Assembly (NCBI GenBank): GCA_934465295.1
Contig: CAKSKU010000024.1
Span: 1 to 24,518, forward strand
DNA length: 24,518 nucleotides
Reading direction: 5' to 3'
Source: an uncultured Oscillospiraceae bacterium
GTDB taxonomy: Bacteria > Bacillota > Clostridia > Oscillospirales > Ruminococcaceae
The notes under the pieces are model-generated. The model worked only from the letters and a program-made list of their open reading frames with translations. It did no database searches and was not told the origin of the DNA. The position numbers and the translations under genes were made by a program. This document shows, piece after piece, positions 12,365 through 20,102 of the stretch (positions within the stretch are counted from its first letter, which is position 1; the number at the start of each line of letters is the position of its first letter).

Positions 12365-14794
12365 ATGGATCTTTCAATGAAATGGCTCTCCGATTATGTT
12401 GATATCGGAGATATGAGTATAAAGGATTTCTGCTCGGGACTTACGATAAGCGGCTCAAAGGTCGAGCGCTATGATACAGAGGGCAGCGAGATAAGCAAGG
12501 TCGTTGTCGGAAAGCTGATTTCCGTTGTTCCGCACGAAAACTCCGACCACCTTGTTGTATGTCAGGTAGATGTTGGTTCGGCAGGAAACGGCGAGCCTAT
12601 CCAGATAGTAACGGGCGCACCGAACGTCAAGGCAGGCGATATCGTTCCCGTTGCAATGGACGGTTCAACGCTCCCCAACGGCGTTAAGATCAAAAAGGGC
12701 AAGCTCAGAGGAGTTGAGTCGAACGGTATGCTCTGCTCGCTCGGCGAACTCGGACTTACAACTCACGATTTCCCTTACGCTATCGCAGACGGCATCTTCC
12801 TTTTACAGCAGGAGGAGGGCTGCCCCGAGCTTAAGCTTGGCATGGATATAAAGGAAGCTGTCGGACTTGGCGACACAGCCGTAGAATTCGAGATCACTTC
12901 CAACCGCCCCGACTGTATGAGCGTTATCGGTCTTGCCCGTGAAACAGCGGCTACCTTTGACCTTCCGTTAAAGCTCCATGAACCCGAATTCAAGGGCATC
13001 GGCGGCAGCGCAAAGGACAGCCTGAAGAGCGTTACAATTTCCGACAAGGAAAAATGCTCCGTTTATATCGCAGCAGTTGTAAAGAATGTAAAGGTCGGAA
13101 TGTCCCCACGCTGGATGCGTGAGCGTCTCCGTGCAAGCGGCGTTCGTCCTATCAACAATTTTGTCGATATCACAAACTTTGTAATGCTTGAATACGGTCA
13201 GCCTATGCACGCTTTCGATATCCGTTATCTTGACGGTGCTTCTATCGATGTCCGCCGTGCAAAGAACGGTGAAAAGATCACAACGCTTGACGGTGTTGAG
13301 CGTGAGCTTACCGAGAATATGCTCGTTATCGCAGATGCACAGAAGCCTGTTGCGGTTGCAGGCGTAATGGGCGGCGAATACAGCGGAATTATGGACGACA
13401 CAGTTGACGTTGTATTCGAAGCAGCCTGCTTCGACGGCGCTTCCGTTCGTACAACAGCAAAGGCTCTCGGTATGAGAACCGATGCTTCCGCACGTTTTGA
13501 AAAGGGACTTGACCCGAGAATGGCTGAACCTGCATTAAAGAGAGCGCTCGAACTCGTTGAAATGCTCGGCTGCGGCGAAGTCGTTACAGAATATATCAAG
13601 GTTTCAAACGGCGTTGACACACAGAAATCCGCTCCGTTCAGCGCAGAATGGATAAACAATTTCCTCGGCACGGATATCCCCGAGGAAGAAATGATCGGCT
13701 ACCTCAATAAGCTTGATTTCACCGTAAAGGACGGCGTTGCATACGCTCCTGCATACAGAGTTGATATCGAGTGCAAGTCCGATATCGCAGAGGAGGTTGC
13801 ACGTCTTTACGGCTACAATAAGATACCTAAGACCGTTATCAGAGGTGTTGCACAGGCACAGCTCACACCGAAGCAGAAGTTCGAGCGCAAGCTTGCAAAC
13901 ACAATGGCTGCTCTCGGCTGCTACGAAATTTCGACCTACTCCTTTGTAAGCCCGAAGTATTTCGACAAGATAAATCTTCCCGCAGACAGCAAGCTCCGCA
14001 AGACGGTCACTATCACAAATCCTCTCGGCGAAGATACCTCCGTAATGAGAACGACTATTATCCCGTCAATGTGTGAAGTCCTCGCAAGAAACTACAATAA
14101 CAGAAACGCAGAAGCTTATCTCTTTGAGATAGGCAACGAGTATATCCCCGTTTCGGGTCAGGAACTCCCCGAAGAGCCTGCACGTCTTGCAGTAGGTATG
14201 TACGGCAAGGACGCTGATTTCTTCCTCCTCAAAGGCAAGGTAGAAGCTGTTCTCGATGAAATGGGACTCGGCGAGTGCGATTTTGAGGCTTGCACAGATA
14301 CAGACGTTTATCCCGAAGCAAGCGCATTCCACCCCGGCAGATGCGCAGTTGTAAGCAAGAACGGCAAGGTGTTCGGTATCCTCGGCGAGCTTGCTCCCGT
14401 TGTGCTTGAAAACTACGGAATAGGCGTAAAAGCGTATGCCGCAAAGCTTGAAGTTCCCGAAATGATGGCAATTGCCGCAGAAGAGGGCGACAAGGTCTAC
14501 AAGCCGCTGCCGAAGTTCCCTGCAACAACAAGAGATATCGCAGTAGTATGTGATGACAAGCTCCCCGTTGCAACTATCGAAAAGGCAATAAAGGGCGCAG
14601 TAGGAAATATCCTTGAAACAGTAGAGCTTTTCGACGTTTACAAGGGCAAGCAGGTAGGCGAGGGCAGAAAGTCCGTAGCATTCGCTATCTCGATGCGTTC
14701 GCACGAGGGAACACTCACCGACGAGCAGGCAGATGCAGCAATGAAGCGTGTACTCAAAGAGCTTGCAAAGCTTGGTGCTGAACTCAGAGCGTGA
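12365..14794 (+). CDS. pheT: Phenylalanyl-tRNA synthetase, beta subunit
   Basis: Non-catalytic partner of PheS, with tRNA-binding and editing domains. The 809-aa protein has the usual full length: an N-terminal EMAP/OB-type tRNA-binding domain (about 40-150, including VGSAGNGEPIQIVTGAPNVK), the B3/B4 editing domain (about 210-395), B5 (about 400-475), the synthetase-like core, and a C-terminal ferredoxin-fold anticodon-binding domain (about 715-809, from PLPKFPATTRDIAVV). AAGGAGG precedes the ATG. Codon use is strongly biased (GCA, CTC, AAG), as in pheS and the M23 gene, in keeping with high expression. The first 51 coding bases and the ribosome site are duplicated at 11614-11689. It ends 6 bases before the modular repeat. 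Confidence 0.97.
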   Translation: MDLSMKWLSDYVDIGDMSIKDFCSGLTISGSKVERYDTEGSEISKVVVGKLISVVPHENSDHLVVCQVDVGSAGNGEPIQIVTGAPNVKAGDIVPVAMDGSTLPNGVKIKKGKLRGVESNGMLCSLGELGLTTHDFPYAIADGIFLLQQEEGCPELKLGMDIKEAVGLGDTAVEFEITSNRPDCMSVIGLARETAATFDLPLKLHEPEFKGIGGSAKDSLKSVTISDKEKCSVYIAAVVKNVKVGMSPRWMRERLRASGVRPINNFVDITNFVMLEYGQPMHAFDIRYLDGASIDVRRAKNGEKITTLDGVERELTENMLVIADAQKPVAVAGVMGGEYSGIMDDTVDVVFEAACFDGASVRTTAKALGMRTDASARFEKGLDPRMAEPALKRALELVEMLGCGEVVTEYIKVSNGVDTQKSAPFSAEWINNFLGTDIPEEEMIGYLNKLDFTVKDGVAYAPAYRVDIECKSDIAEEVARLYGYNKIPKTVIRGVAQAQLTPKQKFERKLANTMAALGCYEISTYSFVSPKYFDKINLPADSKLRKTVTITNPLGEDTSVMRTTIIPSMCEVLARNYNNRNAEAYLFEIGNEYIPVSGQELPEEPARLAVGMYGKDADFFLLKGKVEAVLDEMGLGECDFEACTDTDVYPEASAFHPGRCAVVSKNGKVFGILGELAPVVLENYGIGVKAYAAKLEVPEMMAIAAEEGDKVYKPLPKFPATTRDIAVVCDDKLPVATIEKAIKGAVGNILETVELFDVYKGKQVGEGRKSVAFAISMRSHEGTLTDEQADAAMKRVLKELAKLGAELRA

Positions 14795-15012
14795 TAAGAT
14801 AAATTCGGAATTAGGAATTCGGAATGCGGAATTATTGGCAGAGCTGACATTTGTTCAGTGATGCGAAGCCAACTTAAAGTTTAGGTCAAGCCTTTTCAAA
14901 GGCTTGCAGGGGTCAAGGGGACGGAGTCCCTTGTCGCTTCCGCAGAAGCGAAACTCCTTAAACTAACAGTCAAGGCATTGCCGCAACAGAAAAATATCTA
15001 ACAGCTAAAAAA

Positions 15013-15086
15013 GGCGCAATTCACACGAAATAGGTAAAAGAAACTATGAGAAGTCAGTTTCGTAAAACCAATATGTGAATTGCGCC
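15013..15086 (+). terminator. Long-stem terminator hairpin, left arm (after pheT)
   Basis: GGCGCAATTCAC (15013-15024) pairs with GTGAATTGCGCC (15075-15086). The plus-strand tail ATTCTGTTTT is moderately T-rich. An AAAAAA run lies just before the stem, giving a T run on the other strand. It is the first plausible terminator after pheT. Confidence 0.55.
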
Positions 15087-15114
15087 ATTCTGTTTTCCTA
15101 AAACAAACTATCCT

Positions 15115-15280
15115 CGGCATAAAATGCGCAGAGCGAAAGCGATAAGCATTTTATGCCGACAACGTTTGAACGGCGGTGGGATATGAGTGGAAAACGACAT
15201 TTGCCGTTCTTACCTGACATATCTCATGTATAGCGTTGAAGCTTCAAATCCACTCACTTCGTTCGTGGATTTTCGCTTCA
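15115..15280. repeat. Core of the modular repeat, opposite orientation to the other copies
   Basis: In this copy the GGCATAAAATGC hairpin is next to the left arm and the GAAGC-rich end is next to the right arm. In the copy at 24025-24518 the order is reversed, and the copy at 1-421 agrees with the latter. The core is bounded by the inverted ends AAACTATCCT (15105-15114) and AGGATAGTTT (15281-15290). Confidence 0.7.
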
Positions 15281-15308
15281 AGGATAGTTTATTTTAGAAA
15301 AAAACAAT

Positions 15309-15383
15309 GGCGCAATTCACTTTTTTAGGTTTACGAAACTGATTTCTCATAGTTCGTTTTACCTATTTTGTGTGAATTGCGCC
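15309..15383 (-). terminator. Long-stem terminator hairpin, right arm (after nifU)
   Basis: GGCGCAATTCAC (15309-15320) pairs with GTGAATTGCGCC (15372-15383). On the minus strand the stem is followed by ATTGTTTTTTT, a good terminator tail, and on the plus strand by TTTTTT. It would end the nifS-nifU transcript. Confidence 0.7.
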
Positions 15384-15597
15384 TTTTTTAGCTGTTAGTA
15401 ATTTTTCTATTGCGGCAATGCATTGGCTGTTAGTTTAGGGAGTTTCGCTTCTGCGGAAGCGACAAGGGACGCTGTCCCCTTGACCCCTGCAAGCCTTTGA
15501 AAAGGCTTGACCTAAACTTTATTTGGCTTCGCATCGTCCGGCAAATTGTCAGCTATGCAAATAATTCCGCATTCCGAATTCCTAATTCCGAATTTAA

Positions 15598-16041
15598 TTA
15601 TCCCTCGTCTGTCGGAAGATCGTGAAGATCGCAGTGTTCGGACTGCTTGCCGAGGATAGGCTCGGGGTCTACGCCCTTGCGCTTGTAGTAGTCGGTGAGT
15701 GCGGAGCGTACTGCCTGCTCTGCGAGAACGGAGCAGTGTATCTTCTGCGGCGGAAGTCCTTCGAGAGCTTCCACAACTGCTTTGTTTGTAAGGCTGAGGG
15801 CGTTGTCGATAGACTTGCCCTTTATCATCTCGGTCGCAATGGAAGATGTTGCAACTGCTGCGCCGCAGCCGAATGTCTTGAATTTACAGTCGGTGATAGT
15901 ATCTCCATCGACCTTGATGTACATTTTCATAATATCGCCGCACTTTGCGTTGCCGACTTCGCCAACGCCGTCAGCATCGGGGATTTCGCCAACGTTTCTC
16001 GGGTTTGCGAAATGATCCATTACTTTATCGCTGTATAACAT
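15598..16041 (-). CDS. nifU: Fe-S cluster assembly scaffold, NifU/IscU-type
   Basis: Scaffold on which new Fe-S clusters are built from sulfur delivered by the cysteine desulfurase. The 147-aa protein keeps all three cluster cysteines, C34 (NAKCGD, with D36), C59 (FGCGAA) and C103 (IHCSVLAE), so it is the N-terminal IscU-like domain only. It lacks the extra domains of nitrogen-fixation NifU. It starts at MLYSDKVMDHF behind AAGGAGG. It lies 21 bases downstream of nifS in one operon. The C-terminal tail (SEHCDLHDLPTDEG) has a further Cys and His residues whose role is unclear. Its stop codon adjoins the modular repeat. Confidence 0.95.
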   Translation of the reverse strand: MLYSDKVMDHFANPRNVGEIPDADGVGEVGNAKCGDIMKMYIKVDGDTITDCKFKTFGCGAAVATSSIATEMIKGKSIDNALSLTNKAVVEALEGLPPQKIHCSVLAEQAVRSALTDYYKRKGVDPEPILGKQSEHCDLHDLPTDEG

Positions 16042-16062
16042 AAAAATTTACCTCCTTGATAA

Positions 16063-17295
16063 TTACTTTGCCGATGTTATTTCCGAAACGAACGGAAGAA
16101 GCTTCTTTGTATGCTCCTTGCCGCTTGTGATATCTTCCCAGAGCGGCGACATATTTCTCAAACGGACAACAATGTCCTTGACTGCTCCAATGATATAATC
16201 CGCATCTTCGTCCGTGATATCCTCGCCGAGCGAAAGACGGAGCGAGCCGTGCGCAACTTCGTGGGGAAGTCCGAGCGAAAGCAGAACGTGCGACGGGTCA
16301 AGCGAACCCGATGTGCAGGCAGAGCCGCTTGAAGCGCATATTCCCTTGCTGTCGAGAAGAAGCAGGAGAGCCTCGCCCTCAACGCCGAGGAAAGAGATGT
16401 TTATATTGGCAGGCAGACGTTTTTCACGGTCGCCGTTAAGTCTTGTTCCCTCGATAGTAAGGATACCGTCGATGATCTTGTTGCGTATTTTTGTGATGCG
16501 TTCGCCCTTTTCGGCGATGTCTGCGCAAGCATCGGTGATAGCAGTTCCAAGACCTGCGATAGCAGGAACATTCTCCGTGCCGGGGCGCTTTCCCCTTTCC
16601 TGACCGCCGCCGAAGATGAGGTTCGGCATTGGTATTCCCTTTTTGACATAGAGAAGTCCGATGCCTTTCTGTGCGTGTATCTTATGACCCGAAAGGGAGA
16701 GCATATCGATGTTCTGCTCGGCAACGTTTATCGGAACGTGACCTACAGCCTGTACAGCATCGGTGTGGAAAAGAACGCCCTTTTCGTGACATATCCTGCC
16801 GATCTCGGGGATAGGCTGGATAGTGCCGATTTCGTTGTTAGCATACATTATAGTAACGAGGGCGGTCTTGTCGGTGATAGCCTCGGCTACCTGCTCGGGT
16901 GAAATAACTCCGTTTTCGCCTACGGGGAGGTAGGTAACGGTGAAGCCGTGCTTTTCGAGGTAAGCGCAGGTGTGAAGAACAGCGTGATGCTCGAAAGCTG
17001 TGGTGATGATGTGGTTCTTTCCTTTAGCGGCAAGGCGTTCCGCAGTCGCACGGATAGCCCAGTTGTCACTCTCCGTTCCGCAGCTTGTGAAGAAGATCTC
17101 GTTCGGATTGCAGCCAAGAGAGGAAGCAGCCTTTTCACGAGCCTCCTCAACTACTTTCTGTGCGTCACGGCCGAGCTTGTAAATGCTTGACGGGTTGCCG
17201 TACTGTGTTGTAAGGAACGGCATCATAGTGTTAAGGACATTTTCGGAAACAGCCGTTGTGGCGGCGTTGTCCGCATATATATAACGTTTTTCCAT
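16063..17295 (-). CDS. nifS: Cysteine desulfurase, NifS-type
   Basis: PLP-dependent enzyme that converts cysteine to alanine and passes persulfide sulfur to the NifU scaffold. The 410-aa protein shows the class V aminotransferase fold: YADNAATT at the start, H103/H104 region EHHAV, HTDAVQAVGH, the PLP lysine K205 in SLSGHKIHAQKG, and the catalytic cysteine C327 in SSGSACTSG of the mobile loop. The short SSGSAC loop fits group I (NifS/IscS) rather than SufS. The C-terminus (about residues 385-410) is slightly longer than the core domain. First gene of the nifS-nifU operon, with a promoter at 17355-17383. No rrf2-type regulator lies in the window. Confidence 0.96.
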   Translation of the reverse strand: MEKRYIYADNAATTAVSENVLNTMMPFLTTQYGNPSSIYKLGRDAQKVVEEAREKAASSLGCNPNEIFFTSCGTESDNWAIRATAERLAAKGKNHIITTAFEHHAVLHTCAYLEKHGFTVTYLPVGENGVISPEQVAEAITDKTALVTIMYANNEIGTIQPIPEIGRICHEKGVLFHTDAVQAVGHVPINVAEQNIDMLSLSGHKIHAQKGIGLLYVKKGIPMPNLIFGGGQERGKRPGTENVPAIAGLGTAITDACADIAEKGERITKIRNKIIDGILTIEGTRLNGDREKRLPANINISFLGVEGEALLLLLDSKGICASSGSACTSGSLDPSHVLLSLGLPHEVAHGSLRLSLGEDITDEDADYIIGAVKDIVVRLRNMSPLWEDITSGKEHTKKLLPFVSEITSAK

Positions 17296-17338
17296 AGTAT
17301 CCTCTTCTCTTTAATATATTTATAAAGTCTATCAATTT

Positions 17339-17349
17339 CATAGGCTATG
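17339..17349. promoter_or_regulatory. Candidate operator palindrome at the nifS transcription start
   Basis: CATAG-G-CTATG, a perfect 5-bp inverted repeat, lies at the predicted start of transcription. A second, looser palindrome, CTAT-N7-ATAG, lies just before it on the plus strand (17329-17343). The position fits a repressor; the identity of any regulator is unknown. Confidence 0.35.
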
Positions 17350-17354
17350 GCTAT

Positions 17355-17383
17355 ATTATATACTAATTTTATCCGTAAATCAA
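17355..17383 (-). promoter_or_regulatory. Promoter of nifS-nifU
   Basis: On the minus strand TTGATT (17378-17383), 17-base spacer, TATAAT (17355-17360), about 55 bases upstream of the nifS start. Confidence 0.65.
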
Positions 17384-17432
17384 GAGGTTTCGGAAAAAAA
17401 TTTTAAATTTTTTTTGAATTATCATTGTAAAA

Positions 17433-17464
17433 AAACAGCAGCGGCATTTCTGTCACTGCTGTTT
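17433..17464 (-). terminator. Intrinsic terminator on the minus strand
   Basis: AAACAGCAG (17433-17441) pairs with CTGCTGTTT (17456-17464). On the minus strand the stem runs into a T tract. It would end transcripts from the 17675-18397 gene before the nifS promoter. Confidence 0.75.
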
Positions 17465-17466
17465 AA

Positions 17467-17566
17467 TACTAAACACCAATAAAATACAGGAAAAAATCTG
17501 CGCCGAAATCCTATATATGCGAGATTGTCGGCTTGATTTTTTCCAAATTTTAAATGGTGTTTAGTA
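17467..17566. repeat. 100-bp nested palindrome with 12-bp terminal inverted repeats (MITE-like)
   Basis: Perfect ends TACTAAACACCA (17467-17478) and TGGTGTTTAGTA (17555-17566) enclose a second perfect pair, GGAAAAAATC (17489-17498) and GATTTTTTCC (17535-17544), each spaced 10 bases inward, and a small GCCGA/TCGGC stem. TAA flanks both sides and could be a target duplication. It has no coding capacity. It could be a non-autonomous mobile element or a structured RNA; no second copy is visible in this window. Confidence 0.7.
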
Positions 17567-17584
17567 TAATACTAATTTTTAATC

Positions 17585-17669
17585 AAAGTGTAGACAAAAA
17601 ATTGGCGCAAAAGCCATATAAACCTGTTTTCAACAGCTACGAGCTTTTGCTTGATTTTTTGTACACTTT
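17585..17669. repeat. 85-bp palindrome made of three 8-bp paired blocks
   Basis: AAAGTGTA, CAAAAAAT and GCAAAAGC on the left (17585-17614) each pair perfectly with TACACTTT, ATTTTTTG and GCTTTTGC on the right (17643-17669), with small internal loops. It starts 5 bases from the stop of the minus-strand gene at 17675. On the minus strand GCAAAAGC/GCTTTTGC followed by GCCAATTTTTT could terminate that gene. Confidence 0.65.
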
Positions 17670-17674
17670 CAGTT

Positions 17675-18397
17675 TTATTGCTCCGAGCTGCGGACAAATT
17701 TATCAAAGCTTAAAAAATAATACGGGAAAAAGAATATTCCTAAACCGAACATACACGAATTCAGCATAACATAAAACACTATTTCAAAATCGGTTTTACG
17801 GAACAGTATTATAAGGCAGACATATCCGATGAGCCACGGAAAAAGCCTGAACAGGAATAAAACCGTTTTCCCGAAATTATTACGCAAAAACCCGAAGAAG
17901 CTCCTGCTTATGCTTTTGAAGCCGGCGTTGGGGTCTTTGGCTCTGAAATACGCAAAGATAAGCTTAAATAGGTTTATGAAAAGCAAAACAACTGCGCAGA
18001 GATAAAACGCCGTGCGGTCAAAATTGCGGGTATGAATGAACCGAAGATAGTTTACAGCAAAAGTCGATATGCCGAAAAAGAGAGAATATGTAATAAGTAT
18101 CAGCAAATTCGCTTTAAAATATTTGAAGTGCAGGAAGCTGAAAAATCGCTTGAAACGCCTTTTCCCGTGCAAAAGCATATACACAAACCCCGATGTTATC
18201 CGAATTATAAAAAATTCGGCAAACACGAACCACACGATCTGCACGATTACCCCGAACAGGTCGGGATAAAGATAATTCAGTATCAGCCGCTCCCAGATAC
18301 AAAATCTTGCGCCCGTCAGAAAACATATCAGCAGGCTGTATTTTACCGAGCAGCTTATCTGCTCCTTGGTCAGAACCCTTTCCCCCGAATAAGTCAT
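17675..18397 (-). CDS. Polytopic membrane protein of unknown function
   Basis: A 240-aa protein with about five hydrophobic segments, rich in Phe. The stretch RAKDPNAGFKSISRSFFGFL followed by a hydrophobic helix is loosely like the DUF975 pattern seen in the protein at 2170 (ASDPEKSPKEILSES), so it may be a distant relative; confidence in that is low. No catalytic motif is visible. AGGGGG lies close to the ATG, and there is a clear promoter at 18439-18468. It is a single-gene unit, followed by two palindromes and a terminator. Confidence 0.65.
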   Translation of the reverse strand: MTYSGERVLTKEQISCSVKYSLLICFLTGARFCIWERLILNYLYPDLFGVIVQIVWFVFAEFFIIRITSGFVYMLLHGKRRFKRFFSFLHFKYFKANLLILITYSLFFGISTFAVNYLRFIHTRNFDRTAFYLCAVVLLFINLFKLIFAYFRAKDPNAGFKSISRSFFGFLRNNFGKTVLFLFRLFPWLIGYVCLIILFRKTDFEIVFYVMLNSCMFGLGIFFFPYYFLSFDKFVRSSEQ

Positions 18398-18438
18398 ATA
18401 TACCCCCTATATGCAGTCAGATTTCCCCATTTTTTGTT

Positions 18439-18468
18439 ATTATAACATTTTTATACAGGAAATGTCAA
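18439..18468 (-). promoter_or_regulatory. Promoter of the 17675-18397 membrane-protein gene
   Basis: On the minus strand TTGACA (18463-18468), 18-base spacer, TATAAT (18439-18444), about 40 bases before the ATG. Confidence 0.7.
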
Positions 18469-18532
18469 TGATATTTCCGTCAATATTTGCACTTGGCTAT
18501 ATAAACTTTGAAAGGATAAAAAAACCGCCCGG

Positions 18533-18587
18533 TTCAATTATCAATTGAAAACTATTAACTATTAACTATTAACTGTTAACTGTCAAC
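18533..18587. repeat. Palindrome followed by tandem heptamers
   Basis: TTCAATT-ATC-AATTGAA (18533-18549) is followed by five 7-base units, TATTAAC three times, then TGTTAAC and TGTCAAC (18553-18587). Such heptamer runs occur dispersed in gut Firmicute genomes to my knowledge. The rest of the 306-base gap 18398-18703 holds the two flanking promoters. Confidence 0.7.
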
Positions 18588-18630
18588 TGTCCATCACTCT
18601 CCCGTTTCCGTTTTTATTTTCCGAAAAGTA

Positions 18631-18659
18631 TAGAAATTTCCACACAAATATGATATAAT
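18631..18659 (+). promoter_or_regulatory. Probable promoter of the 18704-24040 operon
   Basis: TATAAT (18654-18659) with TAGAAA (18631-18636), a weak -35 match, 17 bases upstream. Transcription would start about 35 bases before the ATG. Confidence 0.5.
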
Positions 18660-18703
18660 AATGTATATATGTCAAAAATCAGCTTTTAAAAGGGCGGTCA
18701 GAT

Positions 18704-19663
18704 ATGAGAAACTATAATAACAAAAACAATGATAAGGAAAAGTCAAAGCCGCAGAGCTTTACCGTTAGCGAGCCAGTCGGTCTGCTTGATTTCCTTTTTG
18801 AAAATATGAAAGGCAAGGGCGTGAACAAGGTCAAGGCTACGCTCAAATACCGTCTTGTTTCGGTGGACGGAAAGGTTACTACCCGTTTCGACTATCCGCT
18901 CAGGGCAGGTCAGGTCGTGACTGTCGCATCGTACAAGCCCGAATACAAGCGTGACAACGTGCCGAATATGCCCGATATCATCTATGAGGACGACAACATC
19001 ATCGTTGTGAACAAGCCTGCGGGTATGCTGGCTGTTGCGACCGATGAGGAAAAGGAAAACACGGCTTATCATGCTGTTACCGAATATGTAAAGCGCAAGA
19101 ACCGCAATGACCGAATATTCATCGTTCACCGCCTTGACCGTGACACCTCGGGAATACTGCTTTTCGCCAAGAATGACACTGTGAAATTCGACCTGCAGGA
19201 GCATTGGAACGAATATGTGAAATACCGTGGCTACTGCGCCGTTGTTGAGGGTCACCCCGACCCGAAAAAGGGCAGGATAGAATCGTGGTTAAAGGAAACT
19301 GACAGTATGTTCGTATATTCCTCACGAAACAAGGGCGACGGCAAGCTTTCCATAACGAATTATGAGGTCAAGCGTGAGAGCCGTGACTACTCGCTCGTTG
19401 CGGTGAACATCGAAACGGGACGAAAGAACCAGATCAGAGCGCACTTCTCCGAAATGGGCTGTCCTATCGCAGGCGACAAAAAATACGGTGCAGACACGAA
19501 CCCTATCCGCCGCCTTGCACTTCACGCAGACAGACTTGTTATCTATATCCCTTATCTCGGTAAAGAAATGGAATGGAAGCTTCCCGTTCCGCCGAAGTTC
19601 CTTTTTATGATGAAGCACGAGGACGAATACAATAAGAAAGGCGGAAATCGAAATGGCAATTAA
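18704..19663 (+). CDS. RluA-family RNA pseudouridine synthase
   Basis: A 319-aa protein: a charged leader rich in Asn and Lys (1-20), an S4 RNA-binding domain (about 20-85), then the catalytic domain with YEDDNIIVVNKPAGMLAVAT and the canonical active-site loop VHRLDRDTSGILLFAKN. It ends with a basic tail (KHEDEYNKKGGNRNGN). It is distinct from the RluA at 3008, which has NRLD; two or more RluA paralogues per genome are normal. First gene of a six-gene operon; its end overlaps the thioesterase start by 11 bases. The target uridine is not deducible. Confidence 0.92.
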   Translation: MRNYNNKNNDKEKSKPQSFTVSEPVGLLDFLFENMKGKGVNKVKATLKYRLVSVDGKVTTRFDYPLRAGQVVTVASYKPEYKRDNVPNMPDIIYEDDNIIVVNKPAGMLAVATDEEKENTAYHAVTEYVKRKNRNDRIFIVHRLDRDTSGILLFAKNDTVKFDLQEHWNEYVKYRGYCAVVEGHPDPKKGRIESWLKETDSMFVYSSRNKGDGKLSITNYEVKRESRDYSLVAVNIETGRKNQIRAHFSEMGCPIAGDKKYGADTNPIRRLALHADRLVIYIPYLGKEMEWKLPVPPKFLFMMKHEDEYNKKGGNRNGN

Positions 19664-20102
19664 ACTTTACGAGCGCAAGGCTTTTTACTATGAGACCGAC
19701 AAAATGGGCATCGTTCACCACTCGAATTATATCCGCTGGTTCGAGGAGGCTCGCATACACTTTCTGAACGAGGTCGGCTATCCTTATGCGAAAATGGAGG
19801 AAAACGGCGTTATGATACCCGTCCTTTCGGCGAGGGCAGACTATAAAAATGCTGTACGCTTTGATGAAACTGTGCTTATCGTGCTGAAAGTCGAGGAGTT
19901 CAACGGCTTCAAAATGCGCATAACCTACCGTGTTATCGGCAAGGACAACGGCGAGCTGAAAGCCACGGGCGAGACCTCGCATTTCTTCACCGATATGGAT
20001 CTGAAGCCGCTCCGCACGAAAAAGACCCACCCCGATATTTACAAGGCTTTCGCTGACTATATCGGCGTTGATTTTCTTGAAGAGGATAATAAAAATGAGT
20101 GA
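19653..20102 (+). CDS. YbgC-like acyl-CoA thioesterase (4HBT hot-dog fold)
   Basis: A 149-aa single hot-dog domain. The family signature is clear at residues 12-33: YYETDKMGIVHHSNYIRWFE, where D16 is the conserved active-site Asp of 4-hydroxybenzoyl-CoA thioesterase-like enzymes. These hydrolyse small-chain acyl-CoA thioesters in the cytoplasm; the exact substrate is unknown. The start codon lies inside the end of the upstream rluA and the stop overlaps the esterase start by 8 bases, so translation is coupled along the operon. Confidence 0.9.
   Translation: MAIKLYERKAFYYETDKMGIVHHSNYIRWFEEARIHFLNEVGYPYAKMEENGVMIPVLSARADYKNAVRFDETVLIVLKVEEFNGFKMRITYRVIGKDNGELKATGETSHFFTDMDLKPLRTKKTHPDIYKAFADYIGVDFLEEDNKNE

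Larger units (their letters stand above)
14801..15595. repeat. Complete modular hairpin repeat element (two inverted arms plus core)
   Basis: The 803-base gap between convergent pheT and nifU is filled by one element. The left arm (14801-15114) and right arm (15281-15595) are inverted copies of each other, each running from AAATTCGGAA at the outer edge to AAACTATCCT at the inner edge. The core (15115-15280) has hairpins GGCATAAAATGC/GCATTTTATGCC, AAATCCAC/GTGGATTT and the palindrome TTGAAGCTTCAA. Arm hairpins, left: 14887-14906, 14918-14930, 14935-14950; right: 15490-15509, 15466-15478, 15446-15461. Each arm also has a long GGCGCAATTCAC stem. No ORF or transposase was found. Related copies lie at 1-421 and 24025-24518. 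The element is probably non-autonomous; its origin is unknown. Confidence 0.9.

Noticed and set aside
14801..15595. Possible CRISPR array or IS element between pheT and nifU
   Set aside because: There are no regularly spaced repeats with unique spacers and no transposase frame; the structure is two inverted arms around a core.
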